From: Serinus canaria
Taxonomy: Eukaryota > Chordata > Aves > Passeriformes > Fringillidae
Direction: 5' to 3'
Assembly (NCBI RefSeq): GCF_022539315.1
Contig: NC_066315.1
Coordinates: forward strand, 93,164,990 to 93,228,989
DNA: 64,000 nucleotides
Part shown: one piece after another, positions 36,919-48,884 of the stretch
Layout of the letters: every line of letters starts with the position of its first letter
Position numbering within the stretch: position 1 is the stretch's first letter
Made by a program: the position numbers and the translations under genes
The notes under the pieces: model-generated
What the model saw: the letters and a program-made list of their open reading frames with translations, nothing else
What the model was told of the DNA's origin: nothing
The model's database searches: none

Positions 36919-38356
36919 AGCTAAAGGACAGGTTAAAAGACAAGACCCCACCTTACGGAGACTGGCTCTAAACAGAATTTGTCAGGTTGGGAGGATTTTG
37001 AGGTTCCTCTCAGAACTTATATTTGTTCCAGAAAGAGGAAAAACAGGCTCCTGGGGTATTGGAATCAGAACTCAAAAACGTTTAAAAAGAAGCACAGTAA
37101 GACTGCAGCTTTCTTATGAGAAACAGTGCAGAAAAAACAACTTGTACTAAAGTTGTCATGGGGAATTTCCAACAAATTCCAGGTGATGATAATGGAGAGA
37201 TATAAGCAACATTCATAGAAAGGAATCGGAATGCAAAATGTTGCAAAAATAAAAGGTAAAACCTTGAATACCAAAAGAAATGGGAGAAATTGAGACAGAT
37301 ACATGCAGAAGAGAAAAGAAGAATTTCCTCATTAAACTGAGACACACATTTTTGAACTTTCTTCATTTGCTGCACATTCAGAGGGCCAGATGCTCTCAGC
37401 TGATGCCAAACCAGAGTACATTCTTCAGCTCCTTTTTCTTTAAGATGCTGATGGAGATCTGTCAGCATCTGCTGCAGCAGAGAAAGCTTTTCTCAACAAA
37501 GAAAATGACTGTCATGGAGGTTGATTATGGGAATGGTGCCTATCCGGGTATGGCTGAGTCCAGACTGATGAGTCTTCATCCACCTGGGAAACTCTAACCA
37601 TACCAGTTAAGTTACCCCAACCTTCCCTGAAATGAACAGATACACATCTGAGTGTGTACCCTGCTTCAATGTTTGACTCCTTTGGAGAACAAAAAAGTGC
37701 CATGTATTGCAAGTCAGCTTCAAAAGTTATTGCTCAATCAATGTATTTCATTGGAATCTTACTAGGCAACTTACAACATTTATGAAATAATTATATGTTG
37801 CTTTCATTTACTTATTTTAGATCCCTTCTTTCAAACATAAAGAATTTCTTGTCTTTTTTCTTCCATGGGCTTATTTTAAACAGATAAACTTTGGATTGCA
37901 GTTGTTGCATCCATAGAATCTTAATGCCTAACCTCAAAAATCTAAATGCTAAATAAAGTCTTTCCCTCCAGAGCTCTAACTATATCCATTTCTCTGTTTT
38001 ATTTCTGTTAGGCTTTTTTCATTCTTCAACAAAAGAATAAGCAAATCCTCATTATTCAGAATCAGTTGAGGCTTGTCTATATAAAGAATATATTGTGGTT
38101 TTTTGTGAGGCTGTATGTGTGTGCAGAACTGCACTACATTAGCATTCCTGAATACAGGCTTTTTAATGTACTAATCTTAGGAAGGTAAAATCAACATTCA
38201 AATGGTAATTATTTAGGAAGTAAATTGATCAATTTGTCCTAAGCTCCATGAAGATGAACTGAGGTCAATCCACTTTGCCTATTAAGATTTTGAAGATATC
38301 TGGTTGGATTACTTTCACAGTAAGCTCCTGTTTTCTCCTTAGGTTTAAGGAAACAC

Positions 38357-38553
38357 AGAAAAGAAAAGAAAAGAAAAGAAAAGAAAAGAAAAGAAAAGAA
38401 AAGAAAAGAAAAGAAAAGAAAAGAAAAGAAAAGAAAAGAAAAGAAAAGAAAAGAAAAGAAAAGAAAAGAAAAGAAAAGAAAAGAAAAGAAAAGAAAAGAA
38501 AAGAAAAGAAAAGAAAAGAAAAGAAAAGAAAAGAAAAGAAAGAGAAAAGAAAA
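38357..38553. repeat. (AAAAG)n pentanucleotide array, about 37 units
   Basis: An uninterrupted run of AAAAG units extends for roughly 185 bases, with a slightly imperfect right end from 38541. All three frames on both strands stay open because the unit lacks stop codons, giving artefactual frames such as 38239-38605. The purine/pyrimidine strand bias makes triplex formation possible, and such arrays are typically length-polymorphic. Confidence 0.97.
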
Positions 38554-39157
38554 TATAGACAAATAGAACTTTAATGTTAGACCTTAGGAAAAACAAACTT
38601 TTCATGTAAGCACAATTTTCCTGGTCCCAGCAAGGTGTCCATGTAAATAACCTCTGTGTTATTAGCTTTTAGTACTATAGTTCTCCCTGTGGTGAAAGTG
38701 AAATGGTTGGCAACTAAACCAAGTTGAGCTGTCTTGGTTCTAAGGCCCTATATATATATATTCTGAGTTATTTTTAAGGCTTGGGAATGTGTAGATGAGC
38801 AGCTACAATCTATATGGAAGAGACTGAAAGAACTTTGAGGCAAGCTATTCAAACAACTCTGTAATTTCAAAACTGAGCAGGGTGAATTATTTTAACTCAA
38901 ACAAAATGTTACCAAATTGTTATATCTAAGATAATAGTCTATGAGCCTTAGCATTATCACATAAAGTGTTAGGGTAAAAGTACATATTTTGTGATGGCAA
39001 ATCAATAGACCACATGAATTCAAATTCCATAAAATCACAACTTTTCTTTCATTTCAAGAAAAGTGCATTTTGTAGTAAAACAGACAGGTAGGCACAATGT
39101 ATCTCACTGAGTGACTCTTTCTAGCTCTTCAGCTTGAAATATCCAAAGTTCAGAAAT
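38554..39157. other. AT-rich unique sequence
   Basis: No gene or repeat family recognised between the AAAAG array and the CR1 tail. Confidence 0.5.
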
Positions 39158-39239
39158 GGTCCTGTGCAGGTCAAGAAGTTGGACTCAATGATCCTTGTGG
39201 GTTTGCCTCCAACTCAGCATATTCTGTGATTTTGTGATT
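39158..39239 (+). mobile_element. CR1 LINE extreme 3' tail, plus
   Basis: The sequence reads TCCTGTGCAGGTCAAGAAGT, GGACTCAATGATCCTTGTGG, and CCTCCAACTCAGCATATTCTGTGATTTTGTGATT. This matches the last ~80 bases of CR1 elements in the sense direction, including the degenerate repeat of ATTCTGTGA-type octamers at the end. The element is very strongly 5'-truncated. Confidence 0.85.
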
Positions 39240-39454
39240 TTTTTTTCCACTGTGTCATCACTTTTCTAGAGGTACGTTCCATATGGTAAAGTTTCCTTAG
39301 GTCTTAAACATTTCTTCTGAGAGTATAATAAAAATATGGTAACTTCATACAGATTTTCCTAATGATTCTCTGATGTAAAGCACTTCATAAATAAGAAAAT
39401 GAGTAAGAGCAGTAACTCATTTCATGTAGTGTTTTTCAGCTTATTATTGTCCTT

Positions 39455-39960
39455 ATGGTTTGAACTGGTGGCTTGATCTGGGAGTCGGACTGGCTGGGAT
39501 GGACAGTGACTTGGCCTTGACTGAATATATAGGAGGCATCAATCTGAGTCCATGGGAAACAGAATGCTAAGGAGGATAACATGTGGGTAAGTTATGGAGA
39601 ACTGCATGAAATCATGGGAAAGGTTATGTTAATATGTTAATGCCAAATAAGGTGAAGTTCTGAGTTCTTGTTGGCGATTGGTTAGTTATGTTCTCCATAT
39701 AAGGTAATGTTTGTAGTCCTTGTTGTTCATTGGTTCCCTCCCTCAGCCAGCATTGTATACATTGTCAAGTTTTCCCCATTTCAAGGTCTTTGAAGCAACA
39801 ATATATTGTATATGGCTTATCCCTTTATTTGTATATTATTAAAGTTTTGCTTTCTGGGTTTGCTTCACCATTCCCACTTCTTTGTTGCCAATGTTAGCTG
39901 ATGTTCCCGCAGGTGGGCTATCCTTGTCGTCCTACTGTCAAGGATCCATTGCTGCTCCTG
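39455..39960 (+). mobile_element. Possible retroviral LTR, plus
   Basis: The stretch has an LTR-like order of signals: inverted CCAAT boxes (GATTGGTTAG at 39676, and CATTGGTT near 39729), a TATA-like CCATATAAGG at 39694, a polyadenylation-type ATTAAA at 39837, and a U5-like GGGTTTGCTTCACCATTCCC followed by CTTTGTTGCC. This resembles avian beta-retrovirus-like LTRs as I remember them. Boundaries are approximate, I could not confirm TG...CA ends or target-site duplications, and no internal viral genes are visible. A retrotransposed host transcript or promoter is an alternative. Confidence 0.42.
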
Positions 39961-40144
39961 GGGCTGGACTGGGCAGCGAGAGCTTGAAGATTAATTTCTT
40001 GGGATTCCCAAATTATCTGCCTTGGACTTGATTTCAATATTAAGATTGTGGAAGCCAAGGAAGACTGGTGGATTGTGCAGAATTTTCAAGACAGGTAAGT
40101 TTCACCATTTAGAAAATAATTTAGTTATCTATGTGCTCACTGAT

Positions 40145-41016
40145 ACACAGAATCACAGAATAAGTTAAGTTGGAAGGGCCCAACAGGGATCATAAAGCCC
40201 AGCTCCAGGCTCTGCACAGGACAAACCCAAGAGTCACACCATGTGCCTGAGAGCTTTGTCTAAATGATCCTTGAACTCTGGAAGGCTGGTGCTGTGACCA
40301 CTTCCCTGGGGAGCCTGTTCCAGTGCCCAAACACTGTCTGGATGAATATTCTTTTTCTAAGATCAAACCCAAACCTCCCCAGACACAACTTCAGGCCATT
40401 CCCTTGGGTTCTGTCTCTGGTCCTCTCACAGGACTCCTCTTCCCCTCAGGAAGTTGTGACTGCAATGATGTCTCCCTTCAGTCTCCTCCAGGCTGAACAG
40501 ACCAAGTGACCTCAGCTACTTCCCCTTAAGACCCTTCACCATCTTCCTTGTCCTCCTTTTGGGTGCCTTTATATTATGGCACCCAAAACTGCCCCCAGCA
40601 CTCAAGGTGAGGCTGCCCCAGCTCAGAGCAGAGCTGGACAATCCCCTCCCTTGCCTGGCTGGCAATGCTGGGCCTGATAAACCCCAGGACACACCTGGCC
40701 CTCCTGGCTGCCAGGCCACTGCTGACTCAAATTCAACTTGCCATTGACCAGAACCCTCAGGTGTCTTTCCATAGCACTGCTTTCCAGCATCTCATTCCCC
40801 AGTCTGTCTGTACATCCAGGGTTGCTGTGTCATGGGTGCAGAATCTTTCACTTGCTCTTTTTGAACTTCATGTTTTTGGTGATTTCCCAGTCCTCTAATT
40901 TGTTGAGGTGTCTTGCAGGGCCTCCTTGTCTTCGAGGGAGTGAACAGCCCCTCACAGTTTTGTATTGTCTGTAAACTTGCTTAGCACCCTTTCTAGTCCT
41001 GAACCTGAATCATAGT
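40145..41016 (-). mobile_element. CR1 LINE, 5'-truncated 3' half
   Basis: Read on minus, this is the 3' part of a CR1 element. The tail is at the left (CAGAATCACAGAATAAG, then AGTTGGAAGGGCCCAACAGG). The reverse-transcriptase remnant lies at the right. At about 40959-40976 the minus strand encodes S-K-F-T-D-N-T-K-L, the catalytic box, but the second aspartate is replaced by asparagine, so even this motif is dead. Frames are interrupted by stops and shifts. It differs in sequence from the copy at 23197 (for example CTTCAGGCCATTCCCTTGGG against CTTGAGGCCATTTCCTCTTG) and belongs to a different CR1 subfamily. Confidence 0.92.
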
Positions 41017-41141
41017 GCAGAAGCAGATGGACTCAGAACCCTGCAGGTAATTAGTCAAAGCACTATTAGTCAAGGATCTGTTAAAGGTGAGGGCTGGAAG
41101 CAGTCACTGCACATAGCAGAAGAAATGTTCCTCCTCAGAAT

Positions 41142-41695
41142 TTGGTAAGTGGGACTGATAGCTTCTACAACAGGTCTGAGGCTCTGGAACAAGAAGGCCA
41201 GACAAAAGATGAGGTGAGAGAAGTTCCTTCTGAGACAGTGGGACCTCCTAAAACAATACCACCTGTACCCTGCATCAAGACCTCCTCTGTTAACAGAAGA
41301 AGGGTAGTTGTTACAGGAGACTCCCTCCTAAGGGGAGCAGAGGTGCTGAAATGCAGACTGGACCTAACTCACAGGGAAGTCTGCTGTCTCCCAGCGGCTC
41401 AGAGAAGGGACATTACTGGAAAACTTTCTTGTCTAGTAAGGCCCTATGAATACTATCCACTATTGGTTTTTTAAACTGGCAGGGAAGAAATAACAAAGAG
41501 AAGACTGAGGGCTACCAAAGGAGGCTTTGGGGCCCTGGAACAACTGGGAGAGGCATCAGGAGCCCAGGTACTGATTTTCTTGATTCTTCCAGTTACAAGG
41601 AATAATACTGATAGCAATAGGCAGACCCATCAGGTTGATGTCTGGCTCCAAAGTTGGTCTCTGGAAACATTGGTTTCCTGCTGATTTCTGGTCTA
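41142..41695 (+). pseudogene. CR1 ORF1 esterase-domain remnant
   Basis: On plus, the frame from 41142 carries a block R-V-V-V-T-G-D-S-L-L-R-G-A-E followed by H-R-E-V-C-C-L-P-A-A and L-V-R-P-Y-E-Y-Y-P-L-L-V-F. These match the esterase (SGNH/GDSL-type) domain of CR1 ORF1, with the G-D-S nucleophile box intact. The frame hits a stop at 41472-41474, but family similarity continues in the same frame (R-A-T-K-G-G-F-G-A-L, then G-A-Q-V and I-L-P-V, and N-R-Q-T-H-Q-V-D-V-W-L) to about 41690. It is a decayed ORF1 piece with one main stop. ORF1 fragments are rarer than 3' ends because CR1 copies are usually 5'-truncated. It lies next to, and opposite in strand to, the CR1 3' half ending at 41016. Confidence 0.85.
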
Positions 41696-43634
41696 ATTTA
41701 TGGCAAGCATGAAAACCAGTGATGTTAAAGTGTCTCATTTTATGGCAGTGACATTCTCTTGTCCTGTCAAATGTGTTGTCTTGTGCAGCTGGAAGAGTTG
41801 AGTAAGCTGAAAGGAGAGAAGCTATACACAAACATGTAGCTTCAGTCACTGTCTGGGTCTTCAAAAACCAGTATTTTCAATGATTTCAATGGTAAGACTA
41901 CCTGTCTGTATGCAATTTGCAGGACAAAACATTCCTCACAGGACCAGAGTCCTGGTATCAGGTAGGCAGGTTCCAGCTACTTTGGGAAAGAAACACAGTT
42001 CCATGAGTATGGTAAGAGCTGGGGTGCAAGTGTAATCTCCAGGCACTGAGGGGCTTGGACTCTGAAATACTCCTGATCTTCAGTGAGTATACAGTCCTTG
42101 TATTTCCTAGAAATTGAGAAATCTTTTGAGATGTATAGTTCATAATCACAAGGCCAGATGTATTTATAACTTCCTTTCAGAATCAATAGGGAGAAATAAT
42201 TATTTTATTTTGAAATGTACAATTTTCATTGAATGATTTTTTTTTCCTGTGAGGTATTTAGAGTGCACTTGTTTCCCAGTTAAAAATAAAGAATACTAGG
42301 AAAAGATATGGTAATTCTTCCACAGTAAAAGAAAGAGATTCTCAGTTTTAGTGTGAATTTTACTGCTTTTTTGAGTCTATCTTTGCAGTATAATCTTAGT
42401 ATTTGTCTGTCTTTCATTTCTTTCCTTTCCATGAGCTTAAGATGTATCAGCAAGTTTTAAAACAATGGCTCATCTGAAGAAAGACGATAGAAAGGAAAAT
42501 TTTGTGCTATTATAGGGATCCATCATAATAGTAACATTTCCATGGAAATTTATGGCAGTAACTTCTGGGCTTCTTCAGATGTTTTACAAGACATTAGGAT
42601 ATGCGGTGTATAGAGACAGTAGGAACAGATATTCTTGTGACCCCTCTGGACTACACATGTACCGGGTGCTCATGACTGTGGGGAGCCAATTTGAAATATT
42701 GATACAATCTTCCCTAAATCTAAGTCCCTAACCTACTTTTCAGTATTTTTATGAATCAAAACACTCCATATTCCTTGTACAGTTTCACTGCCCTCCAAGC
42801 TGAATTTTGCTTAATAATAGTGAGCTCCAGCCGGGTGGCGACGGATAAATTCCAAATAACCTTTGACTTTACAATAAGAGACTTTGGTGAGTAGAGCAGT
42901 ACATCAAATATTTCTGTGTGAATGCACAGTTGATTAATCACAGGAGTAGTGTTTGGCGATTGTCTTTAGACAGTTCAGTTGTAGATTTGAATGTCAGCAT
43001 TATCATATGTGAATCTCTATCATGTGTAGTGAGGGCCTCAAGGAAAGCAACAGGACTAATGATAAAATCAGTTTTGTACCTTTTATTTGCAAAACAGGTG
43101 TTTTCATACAGAGGCAAATCAAAGATTCTCAAGGAAATAAAAATTTTTGGTGCTCCACGGATGAGGAACTATGGTATAGAGAGGAGGAAAACTGGAGCAA
43201 GAACAAAAACTCAGGAAGAGAATGTGTATGCATGTGTGTAGGAAGCTGTGAACTCAGACAAGATGTGATTTAAAAAAGATTTACTGAATCTCTGAATCCA
43301 TCTTTCTGCCAGGAGAATATATTCCCTAGCAGAATTTCATGTGGAGGGAGAGACAGGAGAGTGAATAGAAGGATGAGAAAAACTATGCCATTCCTAGTTA
43401 CCATTCATAAAGATCCACTTACTTAACATTAAAATTTAAGAAATAAGGCTTAAGGGAATACTTGAAGTTCGAATGAGCTGAATTCCCTTTCCTGTGTCCT
43501 GCCTAACTGGCTGTTGAATGGTAAGGGTGTATTTGGACATGAGAGGACTTCTGCTGAGACAATTTTGACTGTTAAAAACAGCAAGGATCCTCCAGGTGGA
43601 AGACAGACCTGAATGACCTCATGCTTATTTGTCT
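41696..43634. other. AT-rich unique sequence, no gene seen
   Basis: Beyond the ORF1 similarity no gene or repeat is recognised. Frames at 42918-43241 and 43022-43273 on plus have no known domain. Confidence 0.5.
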
Positions 43635-43945
43635 TAGAATCATAGAATCACAGAATGGTTTGCATTGGAAGGGACCTTAAAGTTCCCCTGGTCCCAAACC
43701 CCTTCTCTGGGCAGGGACACCTGCAGCAGACCAGGTTGTTCATGGCCCAATCCAGCCTGTCCTTGAACACTTTCAGGGATGGAGCACCTACAGCCTCTCT
43801 GGGCAAGATGTGCCAGTGCCTTACCACCCTTATAGTAAAGAATTTTTTCCTAGTATCTAATCTAAACCTACTCTCTTTCAGTTTAAAGCCATTACCCCTT
43901 GTCCTATCACTACATGCCCTTGTGAAATCTTCCTTTCCACCTTGT
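43635..43945 (-). mobile_element. CR1 LINE 3' fragment
   Basis: On minus this is the last ~300 bases of a CR1 element. The left end shows two tail octamers (CATAGAAT, CACAGAAT) before TTTGCATTGGAAGGGACCTT. Further right are CAATCCAGCCTGTCCTTGAA, TTTCAGGGATGGAGCACCTA and AAGCCATTACCCCTTGTCCT, all characteristic CR1 3' blocks. The right boundary near 43945 is where similarity fades. The apparent frame at 43655-44065 on plus is antisense to the element and not a gene. Confidence 0.9.
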
Positions 43946-45749
43946 CCTGTTGGTATGAGAGAAGATTACTTTAATGGGAAATGTGATTATCAGCTACAAA
44001 GAGGATTAAGCACAGCTCTCATTACAACAAAGAGAAAATTTCACAAAGTAATTTGCAAATTGTAAAAACAGTATTTGGAACAATTATTTGGTTGGAGGAC
44101 TATCCATTATGAGAAGATGACGTGTACAATGGTATTGACCAGAAAACTGCTTGGGAATAGACAGTATCATCTTTTCAGTTCAAAAGCTCTTATCTTCTGT
44201 AAAAGACTATTTATAGAAGTTACAGGAGTTCCTTTGGGTTCTGCCTTTCTCTATTTCATGTCAAACTTGTACTACTAAATTTGGGAAAAGATATTTTGTA
44301 TTATTTGGGAGTGAGAAGGGCAATCAAATGATACATGGGCAAATATGGAAAACAGTGGATGTGGGAAAGGGAGGATGGAGTTCAGTCTCTTTTGGAAATA
44401 TCTCTGTATTCTTCCTGGGATACTTTATGAATTCATTTAAGTTCTTTGTTACATTTGTAGTCTTTTTAGGCTATGAATACACCTGGTAAAAAAATTACTT
44501 CTATAATCATATTCAGTTTTCCTGAATTTTCAAAGGTGTTTATAAAGGACCATTTCTTTTGTATGTGCAGGCGAACTATCAATAACAGGCTGCAAGGTGT
44601 TGTCTTGTTGCTGAACCTCTGGCAACTTATTGTACACCTTTGAATGCTCCCTATTCAGTTTTTGGGAACACTGAAAGGTACTACAATGTATGGTTTCCAA
44701 ATTTTCCCAGACGAGCACAGGAGAAATAAAAGGCCCATTTGCCCACATAATTAAACCCCCTTGCAGTCTGGTACAATTGGCAGACTCTTCTCCAGAGAGA
44801 GTCAGAACAAAAACTGCATGGGTTTTTATAGGTCAGGTTGGAAATAGGCTGGCAGAGCTGTGTCAGACAACTTCTTCTCTGTCTTCCTGAATGCAGGGGT
44901 TCAATCCTGAGATGTTCTCAGCAGTCTGAGTCCCACAAAAAACAAACCTATGCCTATCTTCTTTTCAGGAATATTATATTCCCTTGCAAATCTATATGTT
45001 TAAAAGCTATGAAATGTGCACTATGAGTTTTGCACTTTTATTACTCTCTTTACCATCTTCTATTCTTATTGACATTGTACGACTTTGTTAATAACATAGT
45101 CTTGGTTGTGCCTCTTTGACTTTTTTTGAAAGTGAGGGACAGATATTTTATATTGCCAGAGCACTAGAACTCAGCAGAATTATGTGAAGGATTTTTTTTA
45201 AATGGAAAGCATATAATGCAAGGCAAGTCCTTCCTTTAATAATATTGATATTCCTCCCCAAGTCCATTTGTATAATGCCAGTTTTGTATTACCTTGCTTG
45301 CTGTTTTTATTACCCACAGAATACAAATTAACCTCTTGTGTTGTGGAAAGACTTGGCAAACATAGCCAAGACTGGGACAATGGGGTGCAGAAAGTCTCTC
45401 TGTTTCAAAGAACTTTGAATAAATATATATTTTTAAATTATTCTTTGAGCATCACCTTCCCTGTTTTACCCCTTGTTGGTTTAGGCAGAAGTAGGTCAAA
45501 GTAGGTCTAAATTTCATGGTTCTTGATCCTAACGATCCTGTGTGATTACTTAAGTCACAAACACCAGTTATATTGAAAGAATAGATTTAGCTTCAGTGTT
45601 ACTTGTAAAATAAAGCCCTGCAAGAATGGAAAGGACTTTCAAAACAGAATTTAAAACTGAAGAGCATGATTTATTCCATGAACCTTTATGTAAGTTTCAG
45701 TAAGTTTTGTTAGATTTCAGTAAGTTTTATTCCTATGGGGAAACTTTTG
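43946..45749. other. AT-rich unique sequence, no gene seen
   Basis: No gene or repeat recognised. A small local duplication of a CAGTAAGTTTTRTT-like unit occurs at 45690-45730. Confidence 0.5.
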
Positions 45750-46115
45750 AAGGACAGCCATGAAAATGCCTATGTATGATACCGCTGTTCAAAGCAGAAG
45801 CCGTGCTGGTGGGTCTGTGCCACATTGGCTGCCACGGGTAAGAGGGTGCCAAGAAAACTCTGTGCCGTGTGGCAGACCCCGGGAACAGGGGCTTGCCCAG
45901 GTCTTGCAGGGCACACCTGGCCCTGAGTGGCCCCGCAGCACATGAGAGCATGGCACTGTTTGAGCTACCCGAGGCTTCCTCTCAGGTACCAGCTCAGCCT
46001 CTACTCCTTCCCAATACGGAAGGCTGGCTCTTCTCCCCTGGTGCAGACTGATATTGTCTTGATTAGCTTTCCTGATGAGGGCTTTGGCTTCAAAGTGACA
46101 CAGGGGTGTTGAAAA
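45750..46115. other. GC-rich patch of unknown origin
   Basis: Composition is clearly more GC-rich than the flanks, with several overlapping frames on both strands and a moderate number of CpG sites. This pattern resembles GC-rich LTR or transposon remnants elsewhere in the window, but I could not match it to a family. An exon or promoter cannot be excluded. Confidence 0.4.
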
Positions 46116-48884
46116 ACAACCTCAGTGGGGAGTACAGGTGTATGGTCACCTTGCTATGTTTTCAAAAGATTCCTTATACTGTATTTTCTATGTTAAATGG
46201 TTTTGACCTTGCTAGTCAACTGGTTCTGCCCAAGTTCAGGTAGGAGAGTGAACAGCTCTTACTTCATGTCCTTGCCTTAGTGGCAGCAAAGCATGTAAGA
46301 AAAGCTGAAAAAAACTGCTGAACCCCCAGACACAACATAATGAAGTACATATGCATCAAGACACCAGGTATGCATACAATGAATCAGTTCCTTGCATGTC
46401 TTCCACAAGTGTGGATACTGTGGGCTTACTGTATTCTTTTTCAAGCGTGAAGACTGCCTATGAGATAATTCTGAGCACCTGAATTCATTAATACTGTTGC
46501 ACAGAATAGAAATATAAGGGACAAATCAAATATACCTGCTCCTTTCCAAACCAACCCTATACAGCTATTTGAAATACTTATATACATATTTTTGTATGCT
46601 CATTTGTTTGTTTATGTGCATGTTCATGTGTCTTTAGCAATCCTCTAGAATGATAGGCTTTTTCTTTAAGAAACTCACTTGTAAGCTTGTATTTAATTTA
46701 TTGTGTTCCTGTATTACTGTGACTTTTTTTTACAAAACCTCATAGCTTATAAATTACCATAAGATTAAACCAGATATTGGTAATGTATTTTAAACAGTTG
46801 TTAAATTACCAAAGTTGGTTGATCCCTTCCTTGAAATTTGCTGATCCTAACTTTAAATGGCTCCTAGGTTATTATTTATATCTTTTAAATCTTTTATAGC
46901 GGTACACGGGTGGTTTCATGAAACCTGGCATAACATATTCTAAGAACAAAAGCATATTTATGTAAGTAGCACTGGGAGCTGAGTTGGCAGGTGTTTGCCA
47001 CAAAGTCTTAACCCCTAAGCATTAGTAGTAGGCATCAAGTGCATCCTCAAAAGGTTGTGAGAGTCTCTGTTTCTACAGAGAAACTGTTCAGGTCCAAAAT
47101 GTATTTAACTGGAAAGAATGACTGGACTTGTGCTATCATCAAGTTTGTAGGCTACAGAAAGAAATGAGGATTTAGGAATAACTTTGCAACAAATGCCATA
47201 AACAGAAAATCAAGACAGTTGTGGTGGCCAGGGCTTCTCAGAGAAACTGCAACCTTATGTAGCTCATGAGAGAGACAGGCAGAATTGTTCTTGGGAAGAA
47301 AGCAGTCTCAGATGTATAAAGGAGCAGGCAAGGCCATAGTCTCTCCTCTTGCACAAACCAGACAGGAAAACTGTCCAGCTGGAGGAGATCCAGGGCTGCC
47401 CTGCATGAAGATGGATAGCAGAGGGAGAAAACCCTGTTAAAAGAAAAGGACTTTGTCCAGAGCAATGGTCAGTCATCTTGAGTTAAGGTAGTGAAATCTC
47501 ACAAAGAACTCCAAACTTTTCCTTGGCTTCTGCTAAAGCCAATGCTTTGCATGAATCTGCTGGAGAAGGTCAGCAAAGAATGAGAGTAACTGAGAGTAGG
47601 GTAAGATGTGGCTGGAGATCTCCTTTCAGCTTGTAGGCACAAAACATGTTAGGTCCTTCAGCTTCTTCCATATGGGAGCACAATCCATGGTTCAATATGC
47701 TTATCAAAGATTACCAGCAAGTCCTTTCTAAAGGAATACTTTCATTGAAACATGTTATTTCACTGAAATCACACTTTGGAGACAGAAAGTAGAGCCAGTT
47801 CAAGAAGATTTTGTTAGGAAAAGTTTCTGGCTCCAGAACTTCACTTTGGAGAAGCTAACGCCCCCATGAGCCCCATGGTGTGGTGTTCATAGGCTACACC
47901 AGTGAAGTGAGAAACATTAATTAAGCCCCTGCTCTCACTGAATGAAATCAGGGTATAATCACCTTCTCTGACTCAGAGGACAGGCTCACACTTCAATGCT
48001 CAGCTCTGGAGACTAATGTTTGCTGAGAAGCTGCTGTGAGACTTCCTTGGAGAAGGCAAGCAACATTGCATTGACCCTGCACTATGGCATGGGAGACTAT
48101 GGGCTGGAGTCAGCACAACCACTTCTTGGCTGAATGCTGCAACTGAAGACTGTGGAGGTAGTAAGAGGTCTTTTTTAATTTTGTTGTTGTGTTGTGCTTG
48201 GGTTTTTTAGTGGTTTGTGTGAGGATTTGTTTTTTGCTTCATATATCTTTTTTGTATTTTCAAGGAAAAACTTCAGAATTTTTGTAAGAGGGGGAAATTT
48301 TCCTATTCTTTTATAATAGTTACTTACTAGCAAGTGGTAATATGGTATGTTAAGGGGCTGAACAAAGTGTTCACATATGTATGAGATGTGTTAGTGTTTT
48401 TCTCTGAAAATGGGGCTTCCGGTGTGTTTATAGAGGCTTCTCAAAAGGGCTTTATTAGGCTTCAATTACATGGATCTGGCATGGAATTGTGGTTCATCTC
48501 ATCCTTTTCCTGCGAGTCTCTTCACTGATGGCATACAAAATTCCCAAGAATCCTGCTCTGTTCTATGACTAACATTCTCTCAGTGAAAGGTTCTATTTTA
48601 GGCTTATTTGAATTTTTTTTCTATGAGGAAGTATAACTGTTAGTTAATATTCACGGCAATTATACCAAGAAAAATACTTATTAAAAACCTTCCTTGTAGT
48701 TCCAGGTTTCAGTCACCTACTTTTTCTTTCATATGTCTGCCATCATTCATATATTAAATATCAGCCATACTAAGAAAAGATATGAAAGACCTGCTTTTTA
48801 TGGCTATGATTTTTACTGCAGTAAAAATTCCTGCATTTGTAATTTTACTAGCTTTCATAAGAGTATTCAGGCAGATAACTTCAT
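46116..48884. other. AT-rich unique sequence, no gene seen
   Basis: No gene, RNA or repeat family is recognised. Frames at 47238-47465 and 47264-47476 on minus overlap in different frames and have no known domain. Confidence 0.5.

Larger units (their letters stand above)
34096..38356. other. AT-rich unique sequence, no gene seen
   Basis: No gene or RNA recognised. Contents visible are a short (TA)n at 36733-36748 and a hairpin at 36881-36918. Frames at 37082-37468 (minus) and 37280-37597 (plus) overlap and match nothing known. Confidence 0.5.

Noticed and set aside
38239..38605. Overlapping frames of 86-107 codons rich in Lys/Glu/Arg or Phe/Ser/Leu
   Set aside because: They are translations of the AAAAG array, which has no stop codon in any frame.
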